DNA of 7,491 nucleotides, from the NCBI GenBank assembly GCA_028679485.1, contig JAJRBL010000098.1, forward strand, positions 1-7,491, written 5' to 3'. Each line of letters opens with the position of its first letter. The first letter of the stretch is position 1. The notes under the pieces are model-generated. The model was given only the letters and a program-made list of their open reading frames with translations. It had not been told where the DNA came from and did no database searches. The DNA comes from Methanospirillum sp. (GTDB lineage Archaea > Halobacteriota > Methanomicrobia > Methanomicrobiales > Methanospirillaceae). Below, in pieces: positions 1 to 6,111 of the stretch. The position numbers were made by a program, and so were the translations under genes.

Positions 1-94
1 CTCCTTTTGAGACTGAAAAACTGATATTATCTACTGCAGTAAGGGTTTCGTATTTTTTTACCAGACCTTCTGCATCAATTATCAGATCTGTCAC
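1..94 (-). CDS. ABC transporter ATP-binding protein, N-terminal fragment
   Basis: This is the first 31 codons of a gene that leaves the window on the left. Read on the minus strand from a GTG at 94 it gives VTDLIIDAEGLVKKYETL and then TAVDNISFSVSKG, the usual opening of an ABC ATPase: a first beta strand, the KxY aromatic that stacks on ATP (the A-loop tyrosine in KKYET), and the 'AVDNISFSV..G' segment that comes just before the Walker A loop. The Walker A itself lies outside the window. GTG is chosen because GAGG stands 4 bases before it, and the ATG at 116 reads out of frame and stops quickly. The 'LVKKY..LTAVDNISF' style resembles ATPases of ABC-2 type exporters, but with no Walker motifs visible the subtype is a guess. 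It lies 57 bases after the stop of the intramembrane protease on the same strand, so the two may share a transcript. Confidence 0.8.
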   Translation of the reverse strand, partial: MTDLIIDAEGLVKKYETLTAVDNISFSVSKG

Positions 95-151
95 TGATCC
101 TCAGTTTCGCTCTCATCTCTAATCATCTGATGGGATGGGGAGGGGAACAGG

Positions 152-1075
152 TTAGAGAAACTGCAGGATCCCCCATCCGAGAAGGAAACCTGCTATTGCT
201 CCTCCGTTAAGGGGTGGAAGCCCGGCCTGTGGCCTTCCGGATGATACCGCATGCAAAAGAATGGAGAGTCCGGCCATTGAACCGAGTATTGTTCCAATCG
301 CCGGGATGCTGAAGACTCCATACCCGCTTTCCGGCATGAACACGGCAGATGAAGTAACCAGGATTGCAGGCATAATCAGGTCCCCGAGACCCATCAGGTA
401 TGCTGCCCGGTCATGTTTCGTGTCTTCAGTACCATCAGGTGGTGAGATCGATCCGCCGATGCCGTCCCTGATAAATGAATACCCTTCCTTTTTTGGAATG
501 ATCACCATGATGGGGAGTTTTCCTTCAATGACCCCGTCAGCAAGGGTAAGCATATGTTTTGTCCGGTATACCGATATGGCGTCGTATACCGCCAGAAGCA
601 CAAGAAGGATAATAACCGGGAGTGGTTCGAGGGATATCCCGAATATCGAGGCAATTCCTGCGGCCAGAAGAACTCCGAGCGTATCAACAACGTACCATTC
701 GGGATATCTCCAGAGAAGGAGTGTTGCCACGGCAGCAAGGACAGTTCCGGCAATAATTCCGGTTTCAGGGTCTGTTACCAGTCTGAATAGTCCTGAGAAG
801 ACGTAAATAAACGCGAGGAACAGCGAAAGATGGATTATGGCATACAGGATCTTTCTGAAATGATACCTGATAAGGATGAGAAGGAATACCGTAAATCCGA
901 GGAGCATGACGATAAACCACAGGGGATTTGTCAGCGAATCCGTATCATCAAATACCGCATATCCCGATGCTGCCATGGGAACTGCAAGAAGAACCCCTCC
1001 GATCTCTACGGCAAGGAGCATTACCGGTAATGCCAGAAGTGCAAGCATTTCACGGATCCGTCCCTGTGATATCAT
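152..1075 (-). CDS. presenilin/signal peptide peptidase-type intramembrane aspartyl protease (peptidase family A22, archaeal PSH)
   Basis: The 307-residue protein is almost wholly hydrophobic, with about nine membrane helices (near residues 11-33, 51-69, 74-97, 105-122, 129-146, 152-168, 224-245, 255-277, 290-306), as known for presenilins and their archaeal homologues. The two catalytic motifs are present: YD at Y164-D165 in helix 6 and GLGD at 229-232 (catalytic D232) in helix 7. The third family motif, PALP in eukaryotes, appears as LPPL at 286-289 in AGLPPLNGG. A hydrophilic loop of about 50 residues (171-223) separates helices 6 and 7 and holds 'GKLPIMVIIPKKEGYSF', typical of archaeal members. 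By family knowledge it cleaves membrane-spanning peptides inside the bilayer; its natural substrate is unknown. The ATG at 1075 is used because an in-frame TAA lies only four codons upstream. An ABC ATPase gene follows on the same strand. Confidence 0.93.
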   Translation of the reverse strand: MISQGRIREMLALLALPVMLLAVEIGGVLLAVPMAASGYAVFDDTDSLTNPLWFIVMLLGFTVFLLILIRYHFRKILYAIIHLSLFLAFIYVFSGLFRLVTDPETGIIAGTVLAAVATLLLWRYPEWYVVDTLGVLLAAGIASIFGISLEPLPVIILLVLLAVYDAISVYRTKHMLTLADGVIEGKLPIMVIIPKKEGYSFIRDGIGGSISPPDGTEDTKHDRAAYLMGLGDLIMPAILVTSSAVFMPESGYGVFSIPAIGTILGSMAGLSILLHAVSSGRPQAGLPPLNGGAIAGFLLGWGILQFL

Positions 1076-1087
1076 GATAACCAGTAC

Positions 1088-1109
1088 TTACATCATGGGA
1101 GAATCACCT
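1088..1109 (-). promoter_or_regulatory. ribosome site followed by an ATG-ATG-TAA mini-ORF just before the protease start
   Basis: On the minus strand AGGTGATT (1109-1102) is followed after 5 bases by ATG ATG TAA (1096-1088). It is the best-placed ribosome site near the protease gene, yet it serves a reading frame of two codons. The TAA is in frame with the protease, whose first usable ATG is at 1075, 12 bases beyond the stop. Either the ribosome re-initiates at 1075, or the third codon is a recent nonsense change or sequence error in a start that used to be at 1096. Confidence 0.45.
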
Positions 1110-1111
1110 AT

Positions 1112-1121
1112 CTGAATATAT
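1112..1121 (-). promoter_or_regulatory. possible TATA box for the protease gene
   Basis: The minus strand reads CATATATTCA here. A box centred near 1117 would place the transcript start near 1092, about 17 bases before the ATG at 1075. That start lies downstream of the AGGTGATT element, so the promoter and that ribosome site cannot both be used. The box also overlaps the start codon of the divergent gene. No purine-rich BRE is obvious, so this is a weak call. Confidence 0.25.
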
Positions 1122-1434
1122 GGATGTACGTTCCCTGATGGCCGGAATCATCTCGCTTGTGATTGTTTCTGCCGGTTGTGTGACTGCAGGATCCGCGTTT
1201 TCCTTTCCTCTCGGGGCAATTCTCGGTCTTCTGATGATAACTCTCCCGCTCGTCTTTCTCTGCTGGTTTACCCTGGTTCAGGTTGAAAATCTTGCGTCAG
1301 GTGTAAAAGTCCAGGGAAAAGCAATACAGAGGGTCATGGATGAAAAGGTATCAGATCTAACGCGGCGGTACGATGAGACCGCGAGGCAGGTTATGGATAT
1401 GAACTCCGAGCTTGCGAGACGAATATACCGGTAG
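1120..1434 (+). CDS. small membrane protein with two helices and a cytoplasmic coiled coil, function unknown
   Basis: I do not recognise this 104-residue protein. Residues about 7-27 and 31-54 form two membrane helices joined by a very short turn (SFSFP), giving a hairpin. Residues 55-102 are charged and heptad-like ([18 protein letters not shown] onwards) and probably form a coiled coil, most likely in the cytoplasm. The ATG at 1120 has no good ribosome site; M7 at 1138 is an alternative start that would shorten only the N-terminal tail. The gene starts 44 bases from the divergent protease gene. Its TAG stop at 1432-1434 overlaps the ribosome site of fen, and only 7 bases separate the two genes, so they are probably an operon. 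The hairpin-plus-coil shape would suit a scaffold or oligomerising protein, but this is inference. Confidence 0.7.
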   Translation: MDVRSLMAGIISLVIVSAGCVTAGSAFSFPLGAILGLLMITLPLVFLCWFTLVQVENLASGVKVQGKAIQRVMDEKVSDLTRRYDETARQVMDMNSELARRIYR

Positions 1435-1441
1435 GTGCAGA

Positions 1442-2443
1442 ATGGGTGTTGCTTTAAGGGATATTCTGGTAGATCTCAAACATCCTGCTAGTATGGATGA
1501 GTTAAGGGGTGTTGCGGCGATCGATGCGTTCAATACCCTGTATCAGTTCCTCTCGATCATCCGCCAGCCAGACGGGACGCCGCTGATGGACGGGAGGGGG
1601 AACGTCACCTCTCACCTGTCAGGTATCTTCTTCCGCATGGCGAATTTTCTGCAGCAGGGGATCCAGCCGGTATGGATATTTGACGGAACTCCCCCGGAGA
1701 TGAAGGCGGAGACCATCGGGGAGAGGCGTACTATCCGCGAGGAATCAAAGGAGAAATGGAACAAAGCAGTGCAGGAAGGGGACATGGCCGGGGCATTCAG
1801 GTATGCCATGTCTTCATCGGTTGTTGACAAGGATATCATCAGTTCGGCCAGGGTTCTTCTTGGACTGATGGGACTGCCGATCGTTGATGCCCCGTCTGAA
1901 GGAGAGGCGCAGGCGGCATACATGGCTCTCAAGGGTGATGTGGATTACGTTGTTTCACAGGATTATGATACACTTCTCTTCGGAACTCCTGTCCTTGTCA
2001 GAAACCTGACCATATCGGGGAAGCGCCGTATCCATGGAAGACAGGTTCAGGTTCAGCCTGAAAAGATCGTCCTGTCAGCACTGCTCGAGGCCCTTTCCAT
2101 AAGTAGGGAAGAGCTTATTGATATCGCAATCCTCTCCGGCACCGATTTTAATCCCGGTGTCCGGGGTATCGGGGCAAAAACCGGTCTAAAAAAGGTTAAA
2201 ACCGCCGAATTTGACCGGATTATCCGGGAGAAACTTCCTGACTTCGATCCTGAACCTGTCCGCAGGTTCTTTCAGAATCCCCCTGTTACCGATTCCTATT
2301 CAGTACAGGCAGGAACGGCAGACCGGGATGGGATCAGGCGGTTCCTCTGTGATGAATACGGCTTTTCCAGGGACCGCATCGATCCGGTCCTGGATAAGAT
2401 AACAAAAAAAGAAAAACAGAAGACCCTCGAAGACTGGTTCTGA
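1442..2443 (+). CDS. fen: flap endonuclease 1 (FEN-1, XPG/Rad2 family)
   Basis: A structure-specific nuclease that removes 5' flaps during Okazaki fragment maturation and repair. The 333-residue length fits archaeal FEN-1. The N domain opens with MGVALRDIL, and the metal-binding acids are in their family contexts: D28 (AAIDAF), D81 (IFDGTPP), E153 and E155 (SEGEAQAAY), D174 and D176 ([10 protein letters not shown]), D235 (SGTDFNPG). [12 protein letters not shown] (240-251) is the helix-two-turn-helix that grips duplex DNA. The last eight residues, QKTLEDWF (326-333), are a full PIP box for binding the PCNA sliding clamp. An ORF reaching back to 1412 is open, but the ATG at 1442 is chosen because it gives the conserved MGV terminus, whose N-terminus sits near the active site in the family, and because AGGTG lies at 1433-1437, 4 bases before it. 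The gene follows a small membrane-protein gene, probably with coupled translation. Confidence 0.97.
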   Translation: MGVALRDILVDLKHPASMDELRGVAAIDAFNTLYQFLSIIRQPDGTPLMDGRGNVTSHLSGIFFRMANFLQQGIQPVWIFDGTPPEMKAETIGERRTIREESKEKWNKAVQEGDMAGAFRYAMSSSVVDKDIISSARVLLGLMGLPIVDAPSEGEAQAAYMALKGDVDYVVSQDYDTLLFGTPVLVRNLTISGKRRIHGRQVQVQPEKIVLSALLEALSISREELIDIAILSGTDFNPGVRGIGAKTGLKKVKTAEFDRIIREKLPDFDPEPVRRFFQNPPVTDSYSVQAGTADRDGIRRFLCDEYGFSRDRIDPVLDKITKKEKQKTLEDWF

Positions 2444-2472
2444 GATCTCCTGTGGTTCAGAGAACGATCATG

Positions 2473-2544
2473 ATGAAACCATGCCGGAGGATGCGGATTT
2501 TCCGGGAGGGCAGCACGAGCGCTCTCTCCCGGCATACGTTTCAT
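2473..2544. repeat. long imperfect inverted repeat with a competing inner stem-loop after fen
   Basis: ATGAAAC-C-ATGCCGG-AG at 2473-2489 pairs with the complement of CTCCCGGCATACGTTTCAT at 2526-2544, giving about 16 base pairs with two small interruptions and a loop of about 36 bases. Inside it CCGGGAG (2502-2508) pairs perfectly with CTCCCGG (2526-2532). The two hairpins share the 2526-2532 arm and so exclude each other. The position right after fen and before the next promoter suggests RNA 3'-end formation or processing, although no T-run follows directly. Confidence 0.5.
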
Positions 2545-2572
2545 GAGGCTGACAACTATAATTTATGATGTT

Positions 2573-2583
2573 CTATATATTTA
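2573..2583 (+). promoter_or_regulatory. TATA box for the PKD-repeat protein gene
   Basis: CTATATATTTA is a strong archaeal TATA-like element. With the usual spacing of about 26 bases the transcript would start near 2604, leaving a leader of about 20 bases with GGGAG (2614-2618) 5 bases before the ATG at 2624. A second AT-rich box (CTATAATTTATG, 2556-2567) lies upstream. This geometry argues against the in-frame ATG at 2543, which lies upstream of the box. Confidence 0.6.
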
Positions 2584-2623
2584 TCGGGAATTTGTCACGG
2601 CGAATAACAAAAAGGGAGTTTTA

Positions 2624-5200
2624 ATGTTTTGTCTCCGGTATTTACCTGCAGTATCTTTCTGTGTATGTCTTTTACTATCTGGTCTTCTTGCGGTTGTATC
2701 GGCCGAGTCCCCTGATATTGAAGCGACAACAGGTACAAACCCGCCCCTGGAATCAGGAGTGAACTTCACCGCATCACCTGATGAAGGGTATCCGCCTTTT
2801 TGTGTCCAGTTTACCGTAACCGGGCCTGACGGGGAGTACTCGTGGGATTTCGGTGATGGTGCTACGTCAAGTGTTAAAGATCCCGTCCATTGCTACACGA
2901 GGATGGGATCTTACTGGGTAAAACTCCGGTACTCGGTTGATGGAACCGAAGGGGAGGTCGTCAGGCAGGATTGTGTAAAAGTCAGAGATCCTGAGCAGAA
3001 TGTTGATTTTACTGCAGATCCCGCGAAAGGGGCTGCTCCCCTGACAACCCGGTTCACGGTCACCGGAAAACCTACTGAGATCATCTGGCATTTTAGTGAC
3101 GGGAGTGACGATTCCGGCGAATTGAATCCGGTTCACCAGTTCAAGGAGCCGGGAAATTATACCGTCACCCTTACCTACTGCATCTCCGGGATATGTGATA
3201 AGATCTCAAAGGTTAATTATATCGAGGCAGAATCAGGTAATCTTATTGATTTCTCCGCAGATCAGGTGAATGGAACCGCCCCGGTGTGTACCGGATTTAT
3301 GGTTACCGGTGACGCCGAGACCTACCGGTGGGATTTCGGCGACGGGTCTGTCTCCTATGAAAAAGATCCGGTGCATTGCTATGCTGATCCAGGCTTGTAT
3401 TCAGTGTCGCTCACCTATTCGGTTGAAGGGGTACAGTACACGGTAACAAAAGACCGGTACCTCCAGTACACATCCAGGGATGCACCAGAATTTACCTATG
3501 CGCCGGTTACCGGGACTGCTCCCCTCTGTGTTGATTACTCAATCGTAAACCCTTCCCAGTCCTGGGAATTTAATTTTGGTGACAACAGTTCAGGAACCGG
3601 TGCAGAGACGACCCATTGTTACAGCACCAATGGTTCATACACCCCCTCTCTCACGTATTGTTCGAACGGACTGTGTGAAAACACCGTCTCCGGAAGTTCT
3701 CCGATCGTTGTTCGCCAGCCCCGGATCCAGGCAGACCCGGGAGCAGTCTCCGGGGAGTACAGATTCAGTACCGATGCCCCTGAAGGACTCTTGTATCACT
3801 GGGATTTTGGCGATGGGACGGGTGCTGAGGGGGCAGCTGCCACCCACAGGTACCTTGCAGAAGGAACCTTCAATGTGACCCTGGCAGTGAACGGGATCTG
3901 CGGATGCAACGCCGTGGCAAAAAAACTGATCACGGCGACGCCGAAGGGAAACATCAGTTTTACTGCAACTCCCCTGTCCGGGTGTGCCCCGCATTGTGTC
4001 CAGTTTCATGAAGTGGCCCCTGAAGAGCCGGTTTCGCGGCTATGGGATTTCGGTGACGGGGAAGTCAGTACAGAGATGAACCCGTTCCATTGTTACCGGT
4101 TTCCCGGTACATACCCGGTGTCATTAACCGATAGATTCAGGGACCGCGAGGAGGTTGTGACGATGCCTGATTATATCTCGGTCTCTCTCGTTCCTGAGGC
4201 ATCGTTTACTGCCTATCCATTGGAAGGAGAAGTACCTCTGACCGTAACCCTCTCCGATACCACCGAAGGGGCGGAGAAACGGTCCTGGGACTTTGGAGAT
4301 GGTTCATACAACTCCGGCAGCCAGGATAAATCCCTGGATCACCGGTACGACGAACCGGGAGATTACAACGTGACACTGACGGTCTGGGGTGGCGGTGACT
4401 GTAGTAGTATAACATCCCGGGTAGTCCATGTAACCGAAAAAGAGGATTCTCCCTATGACTTCTCCGGACTTCCCCGGCGGGGTGCTGCTCCCGTATGCAC
4501 TTCGTTCAAACTCACCGGGAACATGCAGCAGGCCGAGCTGGATTTCGGGGATGGAAACAAGACGAATGAGCGGAATCCGTTCTCCTGTTATTCATCTCCC
4601 GGGGTATACTCTCCCGCCCTTCATGCCTGCGATGCCGATACCGGGTGCAGGGATATCAGGAAGGCAGGCTATATCGTCGTGGTTCCCCCTGATTACCTGG
4701 ACGTCCGGTTATTCCCCGGGTGGAATCTCGTCTCTGTGCCCCTGACCCTGGAGAAGGGACAGGATACCGCGGAGATATTCTCAGGCGTGAACACCGGCGG
4801 TCATACCATCTTTTCATGGGACAACGCATCAGGAAGGTGGAAACGGACGGAACGCTCCGATCCGGTGGATCCGCTCTCGGCATTCTGGATCTATACCCCG
4901 GATCAGGTAACCATTCCTCTCCAGGTATCCCAGGATGGCCCGGTGAAAAACCTAACCCGGACCCTTAGCGCAGGGTGGAATCTCGTCAGTATCAATACGG
5001 TCACTCCCGTTCCAGCAGACGAAGCCTTCCGGTCGGTTGAAGGAGCCTGGAGTTATGCCCAGGAGTTTGATGCGGAAAAACAGCGGTATTCTGCTCCGGT
5101 AATGAGAATTACCGAGAATACCTCTCCTCTGGTGGATCCCCGCAAGGGGTACTGGCTGTACATGAACTCGACCGGACAGTTCATCGGGAATGCGTTGTGA
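2624..5200 (+). CDS. secreted PKD-repeat protein with C-terminal GWNLVS modules
   Basis: An 858-residue exported protein. Residues 1-27 are a signal peptide (hydrophobic core 9-24, VSA cleavage site, no lipobox). Eight PKD (polycystic kidney disease) beta-sandwich domains follow, beginning near 46, 126, 207, 288, 367, 443, 526 and 610, most with the WDFGDG hallmark (degenerate in 2 as WHFSDG, 4 as FNFGDN, 8 as LDFGDG). Domains 1, 3, 4, 6 and 8 have a Cys pair 30-32 residues apart (60/90, 222/252, 302/332, 458/490, 625/655); domains 2, 5 and 7 have neither. Residues 690-858 hold two related modules, PGWNLVSVPLTL...SAFWIYTP and AGWNLVSINTV...GYWLYMNS. There is no membrane anchor at the C-terminus, so it is released or held by other proteins. 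PKD domains usually mediate protein or carbohydrate binding at archaeal surfaces; the ligand is unknown. The start at 2624 is chosen over 2543 because of GGGAG, the TATA box and the signal peptide. Confidence 0.92.
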   Translation: MFCLRYLPAVSFCVCLLLSGLLAVVSAESPDIEATTGTNPPLESGVNFTASPDEGYPPFCVQFTVTGPDGEYSWDFGDGATSSVKDPVHCYTRMGSYWVKLRYSVDGTEGEVVRQDCVKVRDPEQNVDFTADPAKGAAPLTTRFTVTGKPTEIIWHFSDGSDDSGELNPVHQFKEPGNYTVTLTYCISGICDKISKVNYIEAESGNLIDFSADQVNGTAPVCTGFMVTGDAETYRWDFGDGSVSYEKDPVHCYADPGLYSVSLTYSVEGVQYTVTKDRYLQYTSRDAPEFTYAPVTGTAPLCVDYSIVNPSQSWEFNFGDNSSGTGAETTHCYSTNGSYTPSLTYCSNGLCENTVSGSSPIVVRQPRIQADPGAVSGEYRFSTDAPEGLLYHWDFGDGTGAEGAAATHRYLAEGTFNVTLAVNGICGCNAVAKKLITATPKGNISFTATPLSGCAPHCVQFHEVAPEEPVSRLWDFGDGEVSTEMNPFHCYRFPGTYPVSLTDRFRDREEVVTMPDYISVSLVPEASFTAYPLEGEVPLTVTLSDTTEGAEKRSWDFGDGSYNSGSQDKSLDHRYDEPGDYNVTLTVWGGGDCSSITSRVVHVTEKEDSPYDFSGLPRRGAAPVCTSFKLTGNMQQAELDFGDGNKTNERNPFSCYSSPGVYSPALHACDADTGCRDIRKAGYIVVVPPDYLDVRLFPGWNLVSVPLTLEKGQDTAEIFSGVNTGGHTIFSWDNASGRWKRTERSDPVDPLSAFWIYTPDQVTIPLQVSQDGPVKNLTRTLSAGWNLVSINTVTPVPADEAFRSVEGAWSYAQEFDAEKQRYSAPVMRITENTSPLVDPRKGYWLYMNSTGQFIGNAL

Positions 5201-5228
5201 GGGAGAACCCCGGCTGATGTTTCCGGGT

Positions 5229-5258
5229 ATTTTGTTTAAATCTCTTTCACTCTTTCTA
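5229..5258 (+). terminator. possible pyrimidine-rich terminator after the PKD-repeat gene
   Basis: About 30 bases after the stop comes a T-rich run, TATTTTGTTTAAATCTC and then TTTCACTCTTTCTATT. Archaeal RNA polymerase commonly stops at such U-rich stretches without needing a hairpin. The call rests only on composition and position. Confidence 0.35.
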
Positions 5259-5291
5259 TTGACTTATACACGGTAATCATAGAGTCAATAG
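5256..5291. repeat. 9-bp perfect inverted repeat flanking a TATA-like box
   Basis: CTATTGACT (5256-5264) and AGTCAATAG (5283-5291) are exact inverted copies separated by 18 bases. Between them lies CTTATACAC (5263-5271), a TATA-like element. A transcript from it would start near 5292, at the edge of the second arm and next to an ATG at 5293 that opens only a 33-codon ORF. The layout resembles an operator around a core promoter, but a simple RNA hairpin is also possible. Confidence 0.4.
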
Positions 5292-5362
5292 TATGAATCC
5301 CCAGAAAACCGATACCGGCAGGTTTCATGGAATTGATGACACCTACACCTATTGGCTCATAG

Positions 5363-5733
5363 ATGCTACTGTCTCTGATGGCAGAAATAACTAAACCAAA
5401 GATCCGACTAAGCAAGAGGGATTGCATTACTGCCGGTTCTGACATCATCAGGCGAAGGTGGTTCCCTATTGACATTGATCCGGCCGGTCATCGGGTGTTT
5501 CATCCTCTGAAGAAGAGCACGAGAACGCTCTCGCGAAAGCGGAGATCATTAAGGAGTATCTATATGAGCTTGGCTGGCCTGAACCGGTATCGACTGACTC
5601 GGGAAAGGGGGTATCTCTATTGCATGGATCTCCGAACGAACCAGAGATCCGGGAGAACTGGTATAAGTACCCGAGAACCGGAGAACTTCCGGAGATTCCG
5701 CTCCGGATGCTAATCTCTGAACCGGCGACCTGA
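5363..5733 (+). pseudogene. decayed AEP-superfamily DNA primase-polymerase (plasmid/virus type), frameshifted fragment
   Basis: Two plus-strand frames join into one recognisable piece of a primase. The first (from about 5363) reads LLSLMAEITKPKIRLSKRD and ends RRRWFPIDIDPAG near 5488, including the DxD metal-binding motif of archaeo-eukaryotic primases (PIDIDP). The second resumes at 5491 with SGVSSSEEEHENALAKAEII, then KEYLYELGWPEPVSTDSGKG, and ends at the TGA 5731-5733. Intact relatives read DIDPxRPSGxSSxxEEH continuously, so one base seems lost around 5483-5490. The usual DSGNGxHLLY has become DSGKGVSLLH, losing the conserved histidine of motif II. The tail ENWYKYPRTGELPEIPLRM resembles a much later part of the domain, suggesting an internal deletion of tens of codons. 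No start codon with a ribosome site and no N-terminal region are seen. Intact versions serve replication of plasmids and viruses, so this is probably a relic of an integrated element. Family assignment is from memory of the motif pattern. Confidence 0.68.
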
Positions 5734-5743
5734 CACCAAAATT

Positions 5744-5761
5744 TACGGGAAGCGTCCCGTA
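5744..5761. repeat. short perfect stem-loop after the primase relic
   Basis: TACGGGA-AGCG-TCCCGTA is a perfect 7-bp stem with a 4-base loop, beginning 11 bases after the relic's stop codon. It could be part of a terminator or a protein site. No T-run follows it. Confidence 0.45.
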
Positions 5762-5805
5762 TCCTGGGGATTCGATTGTATCTCTTCTCCGCAGGGGGCG
5801 ACAGC

Positions 5806-6111
5806 ATGAGTGAGGTACAACGGCCTGGAGTCGGGGCCTTCGTTCCACTCGCCTCCCCAAAGGAAAATATCAGTCAGTCCATGCTGGTTCTATCTTTGCC
5901 TGCCTTCCGGGAGGAAGGTATCATCTCTGGTGTGGCAGGCCTTCTCATCTTCCTTGTCACCTGCATGAGTGCCGGGCTCGTGAGGAATCATGAAACAGAT
6001 CGAGCGATGGATTCCGAATTTCACCGGTGTTCTGACCATTGTTGTGCTCCTCTGTTCGTTCATCCTCTCGTTCTCGAACCTGTGGTATGCAGCAGAGTTA
6101 TCGAGAATTGA
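5806..6111 (+). CDS. doubtful small membrane ORF overlapping the DUF2637-like gene
   Basis: The ATG at 5806 has AGGGGG 7 bases upstream (5793-5798) and opens 101 codons. Residues 1-37 are mixed and residues about 39-59 (IISGVAGLLIFLVTCMSAGL) form a convincing membrane helix. Beyond residue 62 the frame runs through the first 122 bases of the next gene and gives a Cys/His-rich, improbable tail, so the C-terminal part is almost surely a shadow. It may be a small real gene that lost its stop near 5990, or the region may be non-coding. I do not recognise a family. If real, it would sit directly before and overlap the DUF2637-like gene. Confidence 0.3.
   Translation: MSEVQRPGVGAFVPLASPKENISQSMLVLSLPAFREEGIISGVAGLLIFLVTCMSAGLVRNHETDRAMDSEFHRCSDHCCAPLFVHPLVLEPVVCSRVIEN

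Noticed and set aside
261..806. 181-codon plus-strand ORF opposite the intramembrane protease
   Set aside because: The minus strand carries clear catalytic motifs and nine helices; the plus-strand product is rich in Ser, Arg and Pro with no recognisable fold.
1412..1441. N-terminal extension of FEN-1 starting at 1412
   Set aside because: FEN-1 proteins begin MGV, and a ribosome site stands just before 1442; the extension is the shadow of the preceding gene.
2543..2623. 27-codon extension of the PKD protein from the ATG at 2543
   Set aside because: It lies upstream of and across the TATA box and would place 27 residues before a normal signal peptide.
3635..4009. 124-codon minus-strand ORF inside the PKD gene, and similar ORFs in other frames
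   Set aside because: They lie wholly within a well-supported gene, have no motifs, and are expected in GC-balanced coding DNA.
5293..5394. 33-codon ORF next to the inverted repeat
   Set aside because: Too short and without family resemblance; it may be leftover DNA from a decayed gene.
5466..5860. Minus-strand ORFs of 113 and 103 codons opposite the primase relic
   Set aside because: Low-complexity Arg/Ser/Pro products without motifs; the plus strand gives the primase pattern.
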